The translations under genes and the position numbers were made by a program. DNA of 64,000 nucleotides from Rhyacophila brunnea (lineage: Eukaryota > Arthropoda > Insecta > Trichoptera > Rhyacophilidae). Numbering within the stretch: the stretch's first letter is position 1; each line of letters opens with the position of its first letter. The notes beneath the pieces are model-generated. The model ran no database searches. It saw nothing but the letters and a program-made list of their open reading frames with translations, and was not told the origin of the DNA. The DNA is taken from contig JAGYXB010001842.1 of the NCBI GenBank assembly GCA_022495005.1, positions 310,001-374,000 of the forward strand. Direction: 5' to 3'. This document shows, in pieces, positions 1 to 10,609 of the stretch.

Positions 1-484
1 TAGTAATATAAGTTAAAGTGTATAGAAATAAACCAACGGCGTTCAATAGGCGGTCCTTTTTATTGAGTGTGTAATTTAACAAGATAATTAAGAGCTATTC
101 AAAGAATCTACTTTATCACAAGTTTTGTTTCGTTACGCCAAAGAAGTATAACTTCTAACGCGCGTACATATTATAACTACACACACCGATTTTTTTTAAA
201 ATTATATGTCATGTTGATTTCATTATCACATATTGTTAATTCTTGTATTATTTATACAGGTGCCTCATTTTCTTGCTTACTCGTACAACTAAATTTAATG
301 ATACTTTCGTTCCATTTTCACGATTCTTGCTATTTTTTCTAATGAACTTCATAGTTCCAATATTTTTTATGTTTAAAAATATGCATGACATACCTATTAA
401 TTGATTATACCTACACGCATTGATTACAGAATTTAATCTGTGAGGAATTTTGACCTCTATCATCATTAAATTTTGGGATTTTCA
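1..484. other. AT-rich sequence with no recognised gene
   Basis: I see no domain, TIR pair or convincing splice structure here. A 72-codon open stretch on the minus strand (248-466) has no recognisable motif and no paralogue elsewhere in the window, so I do not call it a gene. Confidence 0.5.
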
Positions 485-492
485 CTTCTAAT

Positions 493-523
493 ATAATTAT
501 TATTATTATTATTATTATTATTA
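493..523. repeat. (ATT)n microsatellite
   Basis: About ten uninterrupted ATT units lie just left of the start of duplication A copy 1. Confidence 0.9.
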
Positions 524-1899
524 AGAGACGAAAAATATTAAAAAGAAAAAGTAGAGCTTGTTTAAGGTGATACATAATGTTTTAATGATGGATGTAAAAT
601 GCATTAAAATCTGAACTCTATCGTAACATCTGGAGAAATTAATGCATTTGTCATTAATAAAAACGTTATTTATTATCAGTTGTCTCCTGTTAAAAAAATA
701 GCAATTGAAATTTGAAAATATGCCGAATCAACAAAAAATCACAGGCTGCCTGGGTACCAAAATTAGATCCAGATTAAATGACTACTTCGGATATATTATT
801 CAGCATAATGTTTTAATTACTCAAATCTTAAAAAAATATATATTGTATTTATTGTCAACACATTAGGTTATTTTTTATTTAATTGAACTTGTATTTGTAT
901 TTGTAATCTTATCATAAATAAATAAAACTGTTTTACTTTCACACTATTATTTATATTACAATGGAACTCCATATGGCCTATGTATTTCCAATCATGTCGG
1001 GGTCACCAATATTGGATGCGAGATGGAATAAGGAACAGGCAGGGTAGGTTTGTTTGACTCCAATAATAAGAAGAGTGATGCGTGAATGAAATGAACCCTG
1101 GTTTTTATATCTCCTTCCAAATAAATATTAATTTAATTATTACAGGTATGTTAACAGATTATAATTTAGATGAGTGAAATCACGGTTATGCATTCTGTCG
1201 AATTGCGAAGTCGATCAGGCGGAGCGGAACGATAACCTTACGGTTAAATCTTTGATAACTGACTGACAATTGGACGTATTTCTGCAAACAAGATCTAACC
1301 CTCACTAGTACCAGTCTGAGATAATTCGATATTTGTGAAATTGAATTGAATATTGTTTTAAAAAGTATGCGTGAGTATTTAATTTTTCAAAAGTATCCCA
1401 TCTGATGAAAACATGTATAACCCATATGATTATATTACTCAACGATATGATAAAAAGAGGAATTTATAGATATTCACAAATTTAGCCCTGGATCTTTTTA
1501 ACAAAATACACTTATTGTGGGTATGATCTTTATATCAAGGAGGATATAGGCAATAATAAAAATGAAAAACAAATACATCTATGATTATAACATGTTTGCT
1601 TGCAGAAGAAAAGGTTCTTGGCTTATTTCAAATTAATTATTGTTTTGCATATTACTAATGAGGCACGATGGCACTTCCTGAGCACCTCTTCCAGCCTGTC
1701 CTTCAACCCAAACGTTGCAGAAGCTTTTATTATTCGACCCGATATGTATGCCAAGATTATATACCTATAGCTGTCTTTTGTAGAAAACAATGTTTGTTGG
1801 TATACGAGGTTTTCTAAATCGAAAGTAATAGTTTCAGTATCAGGATCATGACACTTTTCTCTTGTATTGCAAAGACATCACACTTATTGCAGGTATCTT

Positions 1900-2663
1900 T
1901 CATAAGAGGCTTGACCCGCAGATTAAACTAAGTAACAAATATGTTATTAAATTTAGAGAATGAAACTTTATTCAAGGTGGACTTTTCCACTTCCTCTACG
2001 TATAAATCATGGATTCGTTGGAGTTTCATTTCAGGCATCAGAAATCATGCATTACAATTTTCACGCCGATAGTGTGACACATAATTATGTCGGAATTTTT
2101 TAAATGTACTCCACAACAAAAAGTTCATCTTCGTAAGGTATTTTGTTCCAACCTGCATGTTTGCCTTTCTTGTCAGTTATAGAATCTTCGGGCCTTATCC
2201 TTTTTAATGAAGTGTCAATCTTCTTTGGAGTTGTTTGTAAGGTCTTAACAAACATATTTCTATACACTCTTACGCCAGACAAATAGTATTGGGAGATACG
2301 GTAGTATCGTGGATGTGAAGCTCCGTTTAATCGGCCCTTCCTTCACACATGCAGCAATATACATCGATTGAGCAATAATGATCCCAATTCATAATATTTA
2401 TGGAATTAATTCTCTCTTTTTCGTATAGAAACTACGTGATTACACTTAAGTCCACAGTTGCAGTTAAAATCAATTAAGCATTTGGGATTTATTATTTTAT
2501 TTCTAGACATAACATGCGGCATGCTTTTGTGTTTATCTTTCTTCTCGAGAGAATTCAAACGTTTTTTTTCGACTCTTTCGTGGCCTACCGCCTGTTGTAA
2601 CAATTTGACTCGCATCCAAATTATCTGGCAGCACCTCAACTGCATGTTCAATATTATCACCAT
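1900..2663 (-). pseudogene. Transposase N-terminal remnant (DNCxGQNK/GHTxNEGD-type family)
   Basis: Read on the minus strand, an N-terminal Cys-rich piece (CNCGLKCNHV) is followed by the fragments VRVYRNMFVKTL and KFRHNYVSHYRREN. After a stop and frame changes comes a stretch ending FNLRVKPLMKDTCNKCDVF. This order matches the N-terminal half of a family of insect DDE-type transposases whose catalytic half is marked by DNCxGQNKN and GHTxNEGD. That half is better preserved at 50987-51600, with other pieces at 36811-37290 and 40870-41310. Several stops and frameshifts make this copy inactive. I cannot name the superfamily from sequence alone. Confidence 0.55.
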
Positions 2664-2985
2664 TTGAGTTAATTTCCATAATATTAAAATTCAACTCACC
2701 CTCTCTTGTAACGTTTAAACCATTTACTGCATTATATTCACTTGTTTAAGTATTTTTCCGGGCATCCAAATTATCTGGCGACGACTCAACATTCATATCC
2801 ATAGTATAAAGATTCACTATTCTTTCATTAGACTCATAAAATAATCCCGCATCCGAATTGCTAACTATTGATATTATTCAGTTATCCAGTATTAATTCTG
2901 AACAATTTTTCACTTATAGTATTTAAGATACTAATTGAATACCAAGTCAATTAAATATTACATCCATACTACTTGGATGTTTTTT

Positions 2986-3200
2986 GCAAAATTAAAAAAA
3001 GCTACCGTAAGGAAGATATTAAACTAGCAAAAAAGATGCTATTTGGATCTATATAGCAAAATTAATTAAAGCCGAAAAGTCGTATACACTAATATGCGAA
3101 AAAGATCCAAGCTATTTAAATCCATATTGCAAAATTAATTAAAGTCATACAGTCCTATACACTAATACGCGAAAAAGATCCAGGTAACTTGGATCCACAT
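2986..3200. repeat. Tandem repeat, 70-73-bp unit
   Basis: About three units start at 2986, 3056 and 3129, each opening with GCAAAATTAA and ending near a GATCC-containing motif. They lie inside the right subterminal region of the transposon at 1267-3420. Confidence 0.75.
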
Positions 3201-4016
3201 TATAATGTCGCAACAAATATCCAAGTGCTTTGGATCTTGCCTGAGTAATATTAATTTTTTGCAAACGAGATTTTATCAAGATATCGTTTTACAGAAATGT
3301 CGTACACCTGGGATCTTTTTTGCAGAATATGGAGTACATTTTTCTCTACGCGTTGGTATATACAACTCAATTTTGGTCATTCTGTGGGTTGGATCTTGTT
3401 TGCAGAAATACGTCCAATTGATTTCATGTAAGTAGTATTTTTATAGTGATTCGATACAATAAAAAATGCTGTTATCACTACTTGAAAATTTTGATAATCA
3501 TGCTTTGTTGTGTAATGCATGGCTCGTTTATAAATAATTGATTTTAATTTGGACAATTAAGCAGTTTTAATAATTCGGCAAGATTGATTTTCATATAAAC
3601 AATTTTTGTGCATATCATGATAAATCGTTGAATTATTTTGCTAAATTAGCTTTCTGTTAAAAATTGATTGATTCATATAAATCGCTTGTTTTGCTATTTC
3701 AACAATATTATGTTGCAAGATACATTGTAATTATAAATTAATGGTTTCCTGCCGAGTCATGTGGATGGTAGGGTATTGACTCCCTACAAACGTACACAAT
3801 ATTAACAATAAATGTCTTAAATAGTATAATTATTAATAATATTGATTTATTTTTGACCGATTTTATCAATGTTATTTGTATATATAAAAATTTATTATTG
3901 ATTATAGAAAAAAATGTCAATCCCGTAATCCTCAAATTATAATTCCGAAATCCCGGGATCAAGATTTTGTCTCGGGATTGGATTCCCTAGCCACGGGCAT
4001 AAATAGACCACCCGCC

Positions 4017-4368
4017 CATGGCCCCCACATCCTGAAGCGGGCCCCAAGGCTAGGATCTTTGTCGGGCCCCCCTACTTGTCGCCAAGGTTAAAGGCAGTGT
4101 GACGCTTTACAGTAGCGTTTTCCAAATGGTGTTCACGATTAAATTAAGGGTACCTACCTATTTAGTGTATTTTTAATAATTAGAATTATTGAGTTATTAA
4201 ATGATACAATTAAAAATTACATCACACAACACAACCACATATTTTAAAATATAACCATTGTTAAAAGAAAATAGCGCCTTTTTATTTGAGGAAATTTGTG
4301 ATGTCTGTTTGAGATGAGACCGGGCCCCAGGCTAAATCCCTGTCAGCCCCCCGTTTGTGGGAACCATG
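4017..4368. mobile_element. hAT-type MITE (CATGGCCC family)
   Basis: The ends are CATGG... and ...CCATG, and the element is flanked by a perfect 8-bp duplication CACCCGCC (4009-4016 and 4369-4376), which is typical of hAT. Paralogues lie at 18485-18838 and 29133-29456. It has no coding capacity. Confidence 0.8.
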
Positions 4369-4376
4369 CACCCGCC

Positions 4377-5689
4377 CATGCCGTGCCATGATGCAATTAG
4401 ATGTTGAAGCTGATTAAAATAAACTTCAGTACAATCATCAATTTATTTCGATCGTAAAACGGGTATTAATTAAAAGTTTTTTTTCAATTTAAAAAAGGTA
4501 TTCTGTTCCAAAATCTTCTACACATTACCATAACGGTTCGAAAAATTAATTTATCGTCGTCTTATCCCAAACAAGTTGCAACGAAACAAGTTATTATAGT
4601 TCCTATACCCGCTATTTTTCGCATAAACTAAAAAATAATACTCAAAAAGAAATTCAGTTATTGCTCAAAGTGGTTAAGAGTTAAAATGAATTTTGTTTTT
4701 AGGTAGGCTCTATATTGTTTTCAATAATTAAGTTTTGAAATACTTAACACTCGGAGAAAAAAATATATCTCAAAATGAGCAAATAAAAGGTAATATCAAT
4801 GTTGATTTTGGAACTTTGGCGGTCTCGTTGTAAAGGGCCGAGACCGCTTTGGGGGAGAAACGTGTAGAGATGAAAGACGGATTGGAGGTTGCTCAGACGT
4901 ATGGAGGAGCGAAAGTCAATTATTGCACCGTAAAGGTTTACAGTGTGTACAAGGGTGAATGATACAGGAGAAATGTTGCTGGATTACGAAACTGACTGAG
5001 CTAATCCGTTAACTATGACTCGCTATTTATATAGATGAATATTCGATAAATTGCGAGTTATTGTTAATCTAGTTCGCAATTCGGAAATCTACTGGCCGCT
5101 GCATTGTTGTATCTTCTAGGCGTTTCGATAACCATGCCCGATATTGTCGAACCCCATGGAAGTAATTCACGCCTGTAGAATAATATGATGACTGCAGATG
5201 GGACAATTGTGCGATAGTTTCCACAAAAAGAGCAAAAGGTAATTATTTTGGTGGATTTCAGAACTTAATGCCTCAGATTTATATATCGCATATAATTTAA
5301 GTTTTAAGTAAGTTTTAAGATTTTAGTGAATTACAAAATTATAATTTTGATATCAGTACGAGAGCTAATAATTACCCATGTGATGATTGTTTCACTATCA
5401 TTCAAAAATGTCCTATTATTACGTAGGTACATTATAATTATTCTCGTATACAATATATTCTCTATATCCTCCCACCTCCATCAACATTATGAAGCTCCAA
5501 AATAGATTTATGTATGCAACCACGCATAATATGTATATTTTTATCTTATAATAATGAACGCCTTTCCCACACGTCATCTTCTCTGGTGAATGCTTCCATC
5601 AATACAATTTATGTCCGATTTTTATTTTCATGCTTTTCATTCAACATCCTTTCCTACAATCCTTTAAATAGAAGACTTCTATACTAGCA
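4377..5689. other. Non-coding, duplicated sequence with one strong hairpin
   Basis: I found no gene. The stretch is shared with 18850-21640. A GC-rich hairpin lies near 4822-4851, with the arms GCGGTCTCG and CGAGACCGC. Confidence 0.5.
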
Positions 5690-5697
5690 AGTATTAA

Positions 5698-6068
5698 GAA
5701 CGTAGGTACATAAGTTAAACGGCAAATCATTTTCAACTGTATGTGTAACGAAATTTCGGCCGCGTTGCCATTCGCAGGGCGATTGTCAAGGTGTCTGCAG
5801 GTCGATTTATTTTGTCATGACGTCGGATGAAAATATTCTTAAATCGTGTAATGATGACTAAAAAACTTTATGTATGTACTTAAAAAAGAAAAAATGTCAA
5901 TGAATATATTAAGTACTATTATTATTAGGAATATAATAATAAACATAACATAAAAAGCACGCATGTTGAATTTTTATGACAAATTATACTTCGTTCGGCT
6001 TCCGTCATTTTCACAATCCGCGTATCGCCTAGTCGCGATCTTCTTAGACCATGCCTTAGCTGAGGTAT
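5698..6068. mobile_element. 371-bp non-autonomous insertion
   Basis: The insertion is absent from the equivalent place in duplication A copy 2 (about 21658). It is flanked by AGTATTAA (5690-5697) and AGTCTTAA (6069-6076), an imperfect 8-bp duplication. A diverged copy in inverse orientation lies at about 25860-26225, where the related locus near 42600 again shows an empty site. Confidence 0.7.
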
Positions 6069-6239
6069 AGTCTTAATAATTTATTATTTTCATATTTAAT
6101 TAATATCAATGGTTCGTTAACCTGGCGTATGCATGGTAATAAAATCACACGACATGTGAAGTTTTTTACGATGCTGTATATTTTACAATAAAATTAATTC
6201 ATTTGGGGACATCAATAGGCTTATATAATATATATTTAA

Positions 6240-7060
6240 ATTATGTAAAGTTATTCAAATCTATCTACATTATTATAATGAACCTCATAAATTATAAATT
6301 CAAGATGTTTATACCAAGTCATGAAAAATATAGAAACTGAAGCAAAGAGTAAAATACAAAAATGTATTCTAAAGTACTACCTACATCAAATTAGTGAGCC
6401 AATTATTATATCACATTTTAAGGAATTTATAAAACAGCGTCCACCCAAGCTCATCCTGCCATTGTTGGAATACCTATATCCAGTGACATCTCGTGGGGGT
6501 AGGCAGGTTGAGTTCGTGATGTCTAGATTACTTCCGTTGTCCTTGGACGCCACGTCTTTGATGGCCAGCAATGACAACTGCAGATTTGCGAACTATTTTT
6601 GCCAGTCACACGAGTTTTGGAAGTTACCAGGTTTATTTTTAAATGTATCTGAAACCGTCGACTCGCAATATTGTCTATTGAAGCAGAGATGAGATTTACA
6701 TAAAATTAGATTGAGTGGTAATTATATTTTGTTAGTAATGTATCTATTCAACAGATTTCTTAGATATTGGAGTCACGAAAGAATTATAAAAAATACTCTA
6801 TAAAAAATGAGGCGGCATTTTGTCTAGGGACGTCACTGCCCATATCAATATCAAAAGCGATTGGGTTGGACATAGTTATTGCCCACCTAATTTGCATTAC
6901 CGATGGCAGGTCATTTCTGCAACATGAAACTACTGATGTTCCAGATTTATATGATAGTTATCAGAGGCACACAGGTCAACACTACTTAGAATGTTCGCAT
7001 TTACACTCCGTCAAAAACAGTAAGTATGTGTGTAGCCAGATAATAATATCTTCTGACTTT
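6240..7060. repeat. Non-LTR-like remnant split by a MITE
   Basis: Sequence on both sides of the MITE at 6481-6838 is also found at about 21840-22860, and in simpler form at 44630-44960. On the minus strand of the last copy a reading frame with LPRCRTNMPLV...FNEIASDIDIF resembles the 3' end of non-LTR retroelement polyproteins. The assignment is tentative. Confidence 0.4.
6481..6838. mobile_element. hAT-type MITE (CAGTGACGTCC family)
   Basis: Starts CAGTGACATC and ends GGGACGTCACTG. The flanks CCTATATC (6473-6480) and CCCATATC (6839-6846) form an 8-bp duplication with one mismatch. The family recurs at 22080-22641, 42718-43836, 44005-44393 and 57332-57756, and in pieces around the retroelement at 46355-47689. 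Confidence 0.75.
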
Positions 7061-7070
7061 TAGTCTACAT

Positions 7071-7780
7071 CATGGGTCGCCAACCCGCGGCCCACTGGGT
7101 GTCAAATTGTGGCGCGTGGAGCAGTGAGAAAATAAAAATAATATCAAATGCTGCCGCTAGATGTGCTAATTTCGCAAATTGAGATTCGATATTGGCTCAA
7201 GATTTTAAAAAGCACTTTTGCTGCATTTGCAACGCCATTCTTCGTAGACGTGAATTTGTTACCGGGAAATTTACAAATGGAACATTGTGAAATATGTTGC
7301 GATGAACAGTTGAAGGAGAAATTCCATCAGGTTGTTTCGGAAGAGTTTTACAAACATATTTGGACAAGGAGAAAATAAATAACCTGCATTTTACAAACAT
7401 GCTCTTAATAATGACTTCGCTATTTGGAAACACCTACACGTGTGAACAGCTTTTTAGTCGGATGAAGCATGTCAAAACCCGAGTGAGAACATGAATCACT
7501 GATGTGAAATTAGAAAACTGTTTGCGTGTACGAATAACCTCTCTCGATATCGATATTGATGCACTTAGTTCTGCCACACAAAATCAAACTTCTCACTAAA
7601 ATTTATTATTTAAAAAAAGCCTAATCTAATAGATATATTTGATTCTCAATTTGGTTTTTTTTTTATTAATTTATATTATATATCTCTTTTATGTTTTGTA
7701 TAATAAAAAAAATCGGTTGTGCGGCCCGCTAGGAAGTCTCATTTTTAGAATCTGGCCCGGTTGCTGGTTGGCCACCCATG
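7071..7780 (+). mobile_element. hAT element with decayed transposase C-terminus
   Basis: Ends are CATGGGTCGCC... and ...GGCCACCCATG, with flanks GTCTACAT (7063-7070) and GTCTACAG (7781-7788). On the plus strand a reading frame begins near 7148 (DVNLLPGNLQMEHCEICC...). After frame changes it continues as LFGNTYTCEQLFSRMKHVK and ENCLRVRITSLDIDIDALSS. This is the C-terminal dimerisation region of a hAT transposase of the type related to GTF2IRD2/EPM2AIP1-like proteins. The catalytic domain is gone, so the element is dead. Its paralogue at 22878-23615 has a perfect target duplication. Confidence 0.75.
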
Positions 7781-8924
7781 GTCTACAGGATTTTTAAGAG
7801 AAAGTAAGTCGGATAAAGCCAAAGAAATATCCATACAACCTCCACTGAAGTAAAGGATCATGGGGAGATGATTTTACTACAGGGCTCTTCTAAGCAGATA
7901 ACACGACAATAGGTTTTTTTAACCTTTAACGTTAAATATTATGGATATCACTTGGGTGAATTCTGTATATAATAGTTATTAAATTGAAAGTTAAAACATA
8001 ACATCCGCTGCGCATGTTCATGTTCAATGCTGAGTACCTACTGAGATATCCCGGATCCTGTGGCTAGCTCAGAAGGCCAATTCTTGAATGAAGCACTACC
8101 GAAGTATGCTAGAAGTGAGTATCAAACCTGCTACCAGTTCCAGCCTGCATCATGATGCGATAGTGTGTTCTCCGACGCTTCCGCGGAAGTATACCGCTTC
8201 GCCATGTGTCCAATAATGCAACGTAATATTTGCCAAAAATCGGGTGTACATTTATGATCGCCTAAGAGTTTGCATTAAATTATTGTCTATGCCCTCACTG
8301 ACAGCAAAATTTGGCGCGCAGAGTAGTTTTATATCAACAAATACGTCGGTAAGTGAACATCATTTGAACATTTATTTCGGATATATTGTGTCTCTTTTAT
8401 AGAATAGTATCTAGAAATCATACTAAAAGTGTATTTATTTATTCCTTTACAGACAGAAACGAAAAATGGCAATTGCGAATCGTGTCCAGATGGAAATGCT
8501 AGTGGAGTTAATGGAATGTTAGTACTTACACAAAATTTTTATTCATTTCATTGTAAACATATCTCGTATACTCGTAAGAAATGTACACTACTAAAATAAT
8601 GCCAACATGTGGTAGTACAAACATACAAAATGAAATTTAGATATTAATAAATAAATAAGCGAATAAATATAATATTAGTTAGTGGGGGGGAGCATGGGCT
8701 CTCGTGAAGGCAGTACTGTCTTCCTGTGCAACAGTTCCAGCCGTGACCCGTGGTGTCGCAGAGATTGCACATTCGGGGGTTTCCATGTCTGCATCTGATG
8801 ACTCGGAATATGTCACTCGACATGGTGACATATTCCGAGCCCCGGTTTAATTTATGAAAACAGCTGACAATCGAAGAATTAATAATTTTATTATTAAACA
8901 TATTATATAGTAATAGTACATCAC

Positions 8925-9681
8925 CTTTTCCCAATCTCGCCATGTTTTCGTGGCACCCCCACAAGCATTGAGTCGCACTGCAATCTCCCTCCACTGCCTC
9001 TCGATTTCAATGCAGGTGAAGTCGTTGGATATCCTTCCTGCGACGAGTATAGGATGCACTAAGCAAAATAGGGTAATTTTATAGTATTTCACATCGTCAT
9101 TGCGGTTAAGGTAGTTTGAGTTACAGTGGCTGAAGGGTACAATAATAGCATAGAAAAAATGGTGTGAAAATAATACATCTGCGTAGAGATATTACTAAAT
9201 GGTACAAACCAAATGTGTCAGACATAATATTATCAACCAAATAGCATCTCAGACTCTGGTGATTTGGGTAAGTGTCTAACTAATATTATATTTATTCGCT
9301 TATTTATTTATTAATATCTAAATTTGTCGAGTGACATATTCCGAGTCATCAGATGCAGACATGGAAACCCCCGAATGTGCAATCTCTGCGACACCACGGG
9401 TCACGGCTGGAACTGTTGCACAGGAAGACAGTACTGCCTTCACGAGAGCCCATGCTCCCCCCCACTAACTAATATTATATTTATTCGCTTATTTATTTAT
9501 TAATATCTAAATTTAATTTTGTATGTCTGTACTACTACATGTTGGCATTATTTTAGTAGGGTACATTTCTTACGAGTATACGAGATATGTTTACAATGAA
9601 ATGAATAAAAATTTTGTGTAAGTACTAACATTCCATTAACTCCACTAGCATTTCCATCTGGACACGATTCGCAATTGCCAT
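8925..9681 (-). CDS. Myb/SANT-like DNA-binding protein, spliced N-terminal exons
   Basis: Exon 1 (9681 down to 9630) begins MAIANRVQMEMLVELME and ends in phase 1 at AAT|GTTAGT. Exon 2 (9058 down to 8925) follows a TTTTGCTTAG acceptor. It continues the frame as L-HPILVAGRISNDF, then RQWREIAVRLNACGG and TKTWRDWEK, ending in phase 0 before GTGATG. The splice restores a typical three-helix Myb/SANT-like domain, with its tryptophans, of the kind found in insect nuclear proteins and as accessory proteins of PIF/Harbinger transposons. The last exon probably lies in the inner left arm, where a frame on the minus strand reads VTYSESSDADMETPECAI and stops near 8690, but its acceptor is unclear. An opposite-strand copy of exon 1 (ATGGCAATTGCG..., near 8467-8518) lies in the left arm. 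It may be a TE accessory gene rather than a host gene. Confidence 0.6.
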
Positions 9682-9897
9682 TTTTCGTTTCTGTCTGTAA
9701 AGGAATAAAATATAAATACACTTTTGATATGATTTCTAGATACTATTCTATAAAAGAGACACAATATATCCGAAATAAATGTTCAAATGATGTTCACTTA
9801 CCGACGTATTTGTTGATATAAAACTACTCTGCGCGCCAAATTTTTCTGTCAGTGAGGGCATAGACAATAATCTAATGCAAACTCTTAGGCCATCCTC

Positions 9898-10373
9898 CCA
9901 CGGCGCAACTGAAATCTGATGGAACTGGTTTATGAAGGAACTCATAAACTGACCAATGTGATGCTTTGCACACGGCGCTACTGAAACCCAGTTGAAATAA
10001 TAATCACATAACCTCAAACTGTCAAACCCAACTATCAACCGTGTTGTACAAAAACTGACAACATGCGCGCTGCAGCGTTTACATAAGGTTATTTTGATTT
10101 TCCAATTATAATTTAACCAATTTTGGTAAGAAAATATGATTTTTCACCGAAATCTAATGATGTTGGTACCACTGTTTTACGGTGACTGGAAACTTCAGAA
10201 ACCGCGCGACTAGCATGTCGCATCTCTTCGCGACCGTTTTGAAGCTGAGAGATTCCAGTCTCGCCGTCAGCGAGCCGCCATTGAAATACATTAGCTAGAT
10301 ACTGGCTAAGATTAAGGCTGGAGATTTTAGTTTCAGTTCCGTCGGACATAAGTTGCGCCGTGGGAGGATGGCC
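9898..10373. mobile_element. PIF/Harbinger-type MITE in the palindrome's right arm
   Basis: The termini are GGCCATCCTCCCACGGCGCA and its reverse complement, flanked by the 3-bp duplication TTA (9895-9897 and 10374-10376). The left palindrome arm preserves the empty site (GATCGCCTAAGAG). A 3-bp TTA target and GGCC ends are the signature of PIF/Harbinger. It has no coding capacity. Confidence 0.85.
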
Positions 10374-10609
10374 TTAGGCGATCATAAATGTACACCCGAT
10401 TTTTGGCAAATATTACGTTGCATTATTGGACACAGGGCGAAGCGGTATACTTCCGCGGAAGCGTCGAAGAACACACTATCGCATCATGAAGCAGGCTGGA
10501 ACTTGCTGGTAGCAGGTTTGATACTCACTTCTAGCATACTTCGGTAGTGCTTCATTCAAGAATTGGCCTTTAGGAATCTAATAATGTTTTAAACAATATA
10601 ATTAGACAG

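Larger units (their letters stand above)
1267..3420 (-). mobile_element. Degraded DNA transposon with 34-bp TIRs
   Basis: The ends are inverted repeats: 1267-1300 matches the reverse complement of 3387-3420 over 34 bp with one mismatch (CAATTGGACGTATTTCTGCA...). The right subterminal region repeats the motif GGATCTTKTTTGCAGAA (3311-3330 and 3390-3408), probably transposase binding sites. The minus strand carries a broken transposase (separate entry). No clear target duplication is visible. The element is absent from duplication A copy 2. Confidence 0.7.
525..8030. repeat. Segmental duplication A, copy 1
   Basis: Sequence from about 525 to 962 and from about 3790 to 8030 is collinear with 17354-24650 in the same orientation. 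Copy 1 carries an extra stretch of about 2.8 kb (about 1000-3790) holding a DNA transposon, plus a 371-bp insertion at 5698-6068, both absent from copy 2. Copy 2 carries extra insertions at 20658-21491 and 23794-24556. Sharing of the hAT elements at 4017, 6481 and 7071 with copy 2 shows that they predate the duplication. Confidence 0.85.
8073..10570. repeat. Long palindrome: 0.75-kb arms, 0.5-kb spacer
   Basis: 8073-8820 is the inverted complement of 9327-10570, once the 476-bp MITE and its TTA duplication are removed from the right arm. Identity is high over the whole arm. The spacer (8821-9326) contains exon 2 of a Myb/SANT-like gene and a further inverted copy of arm sequence. At the inner edge a perfect 12-bp hairpin (CGGAATATGTCA / TGACATATTCCG) sits at 8803-8836. 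A transcript crossing the locus would fold into a long double-stranded RNA. Confidence 0.9.
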
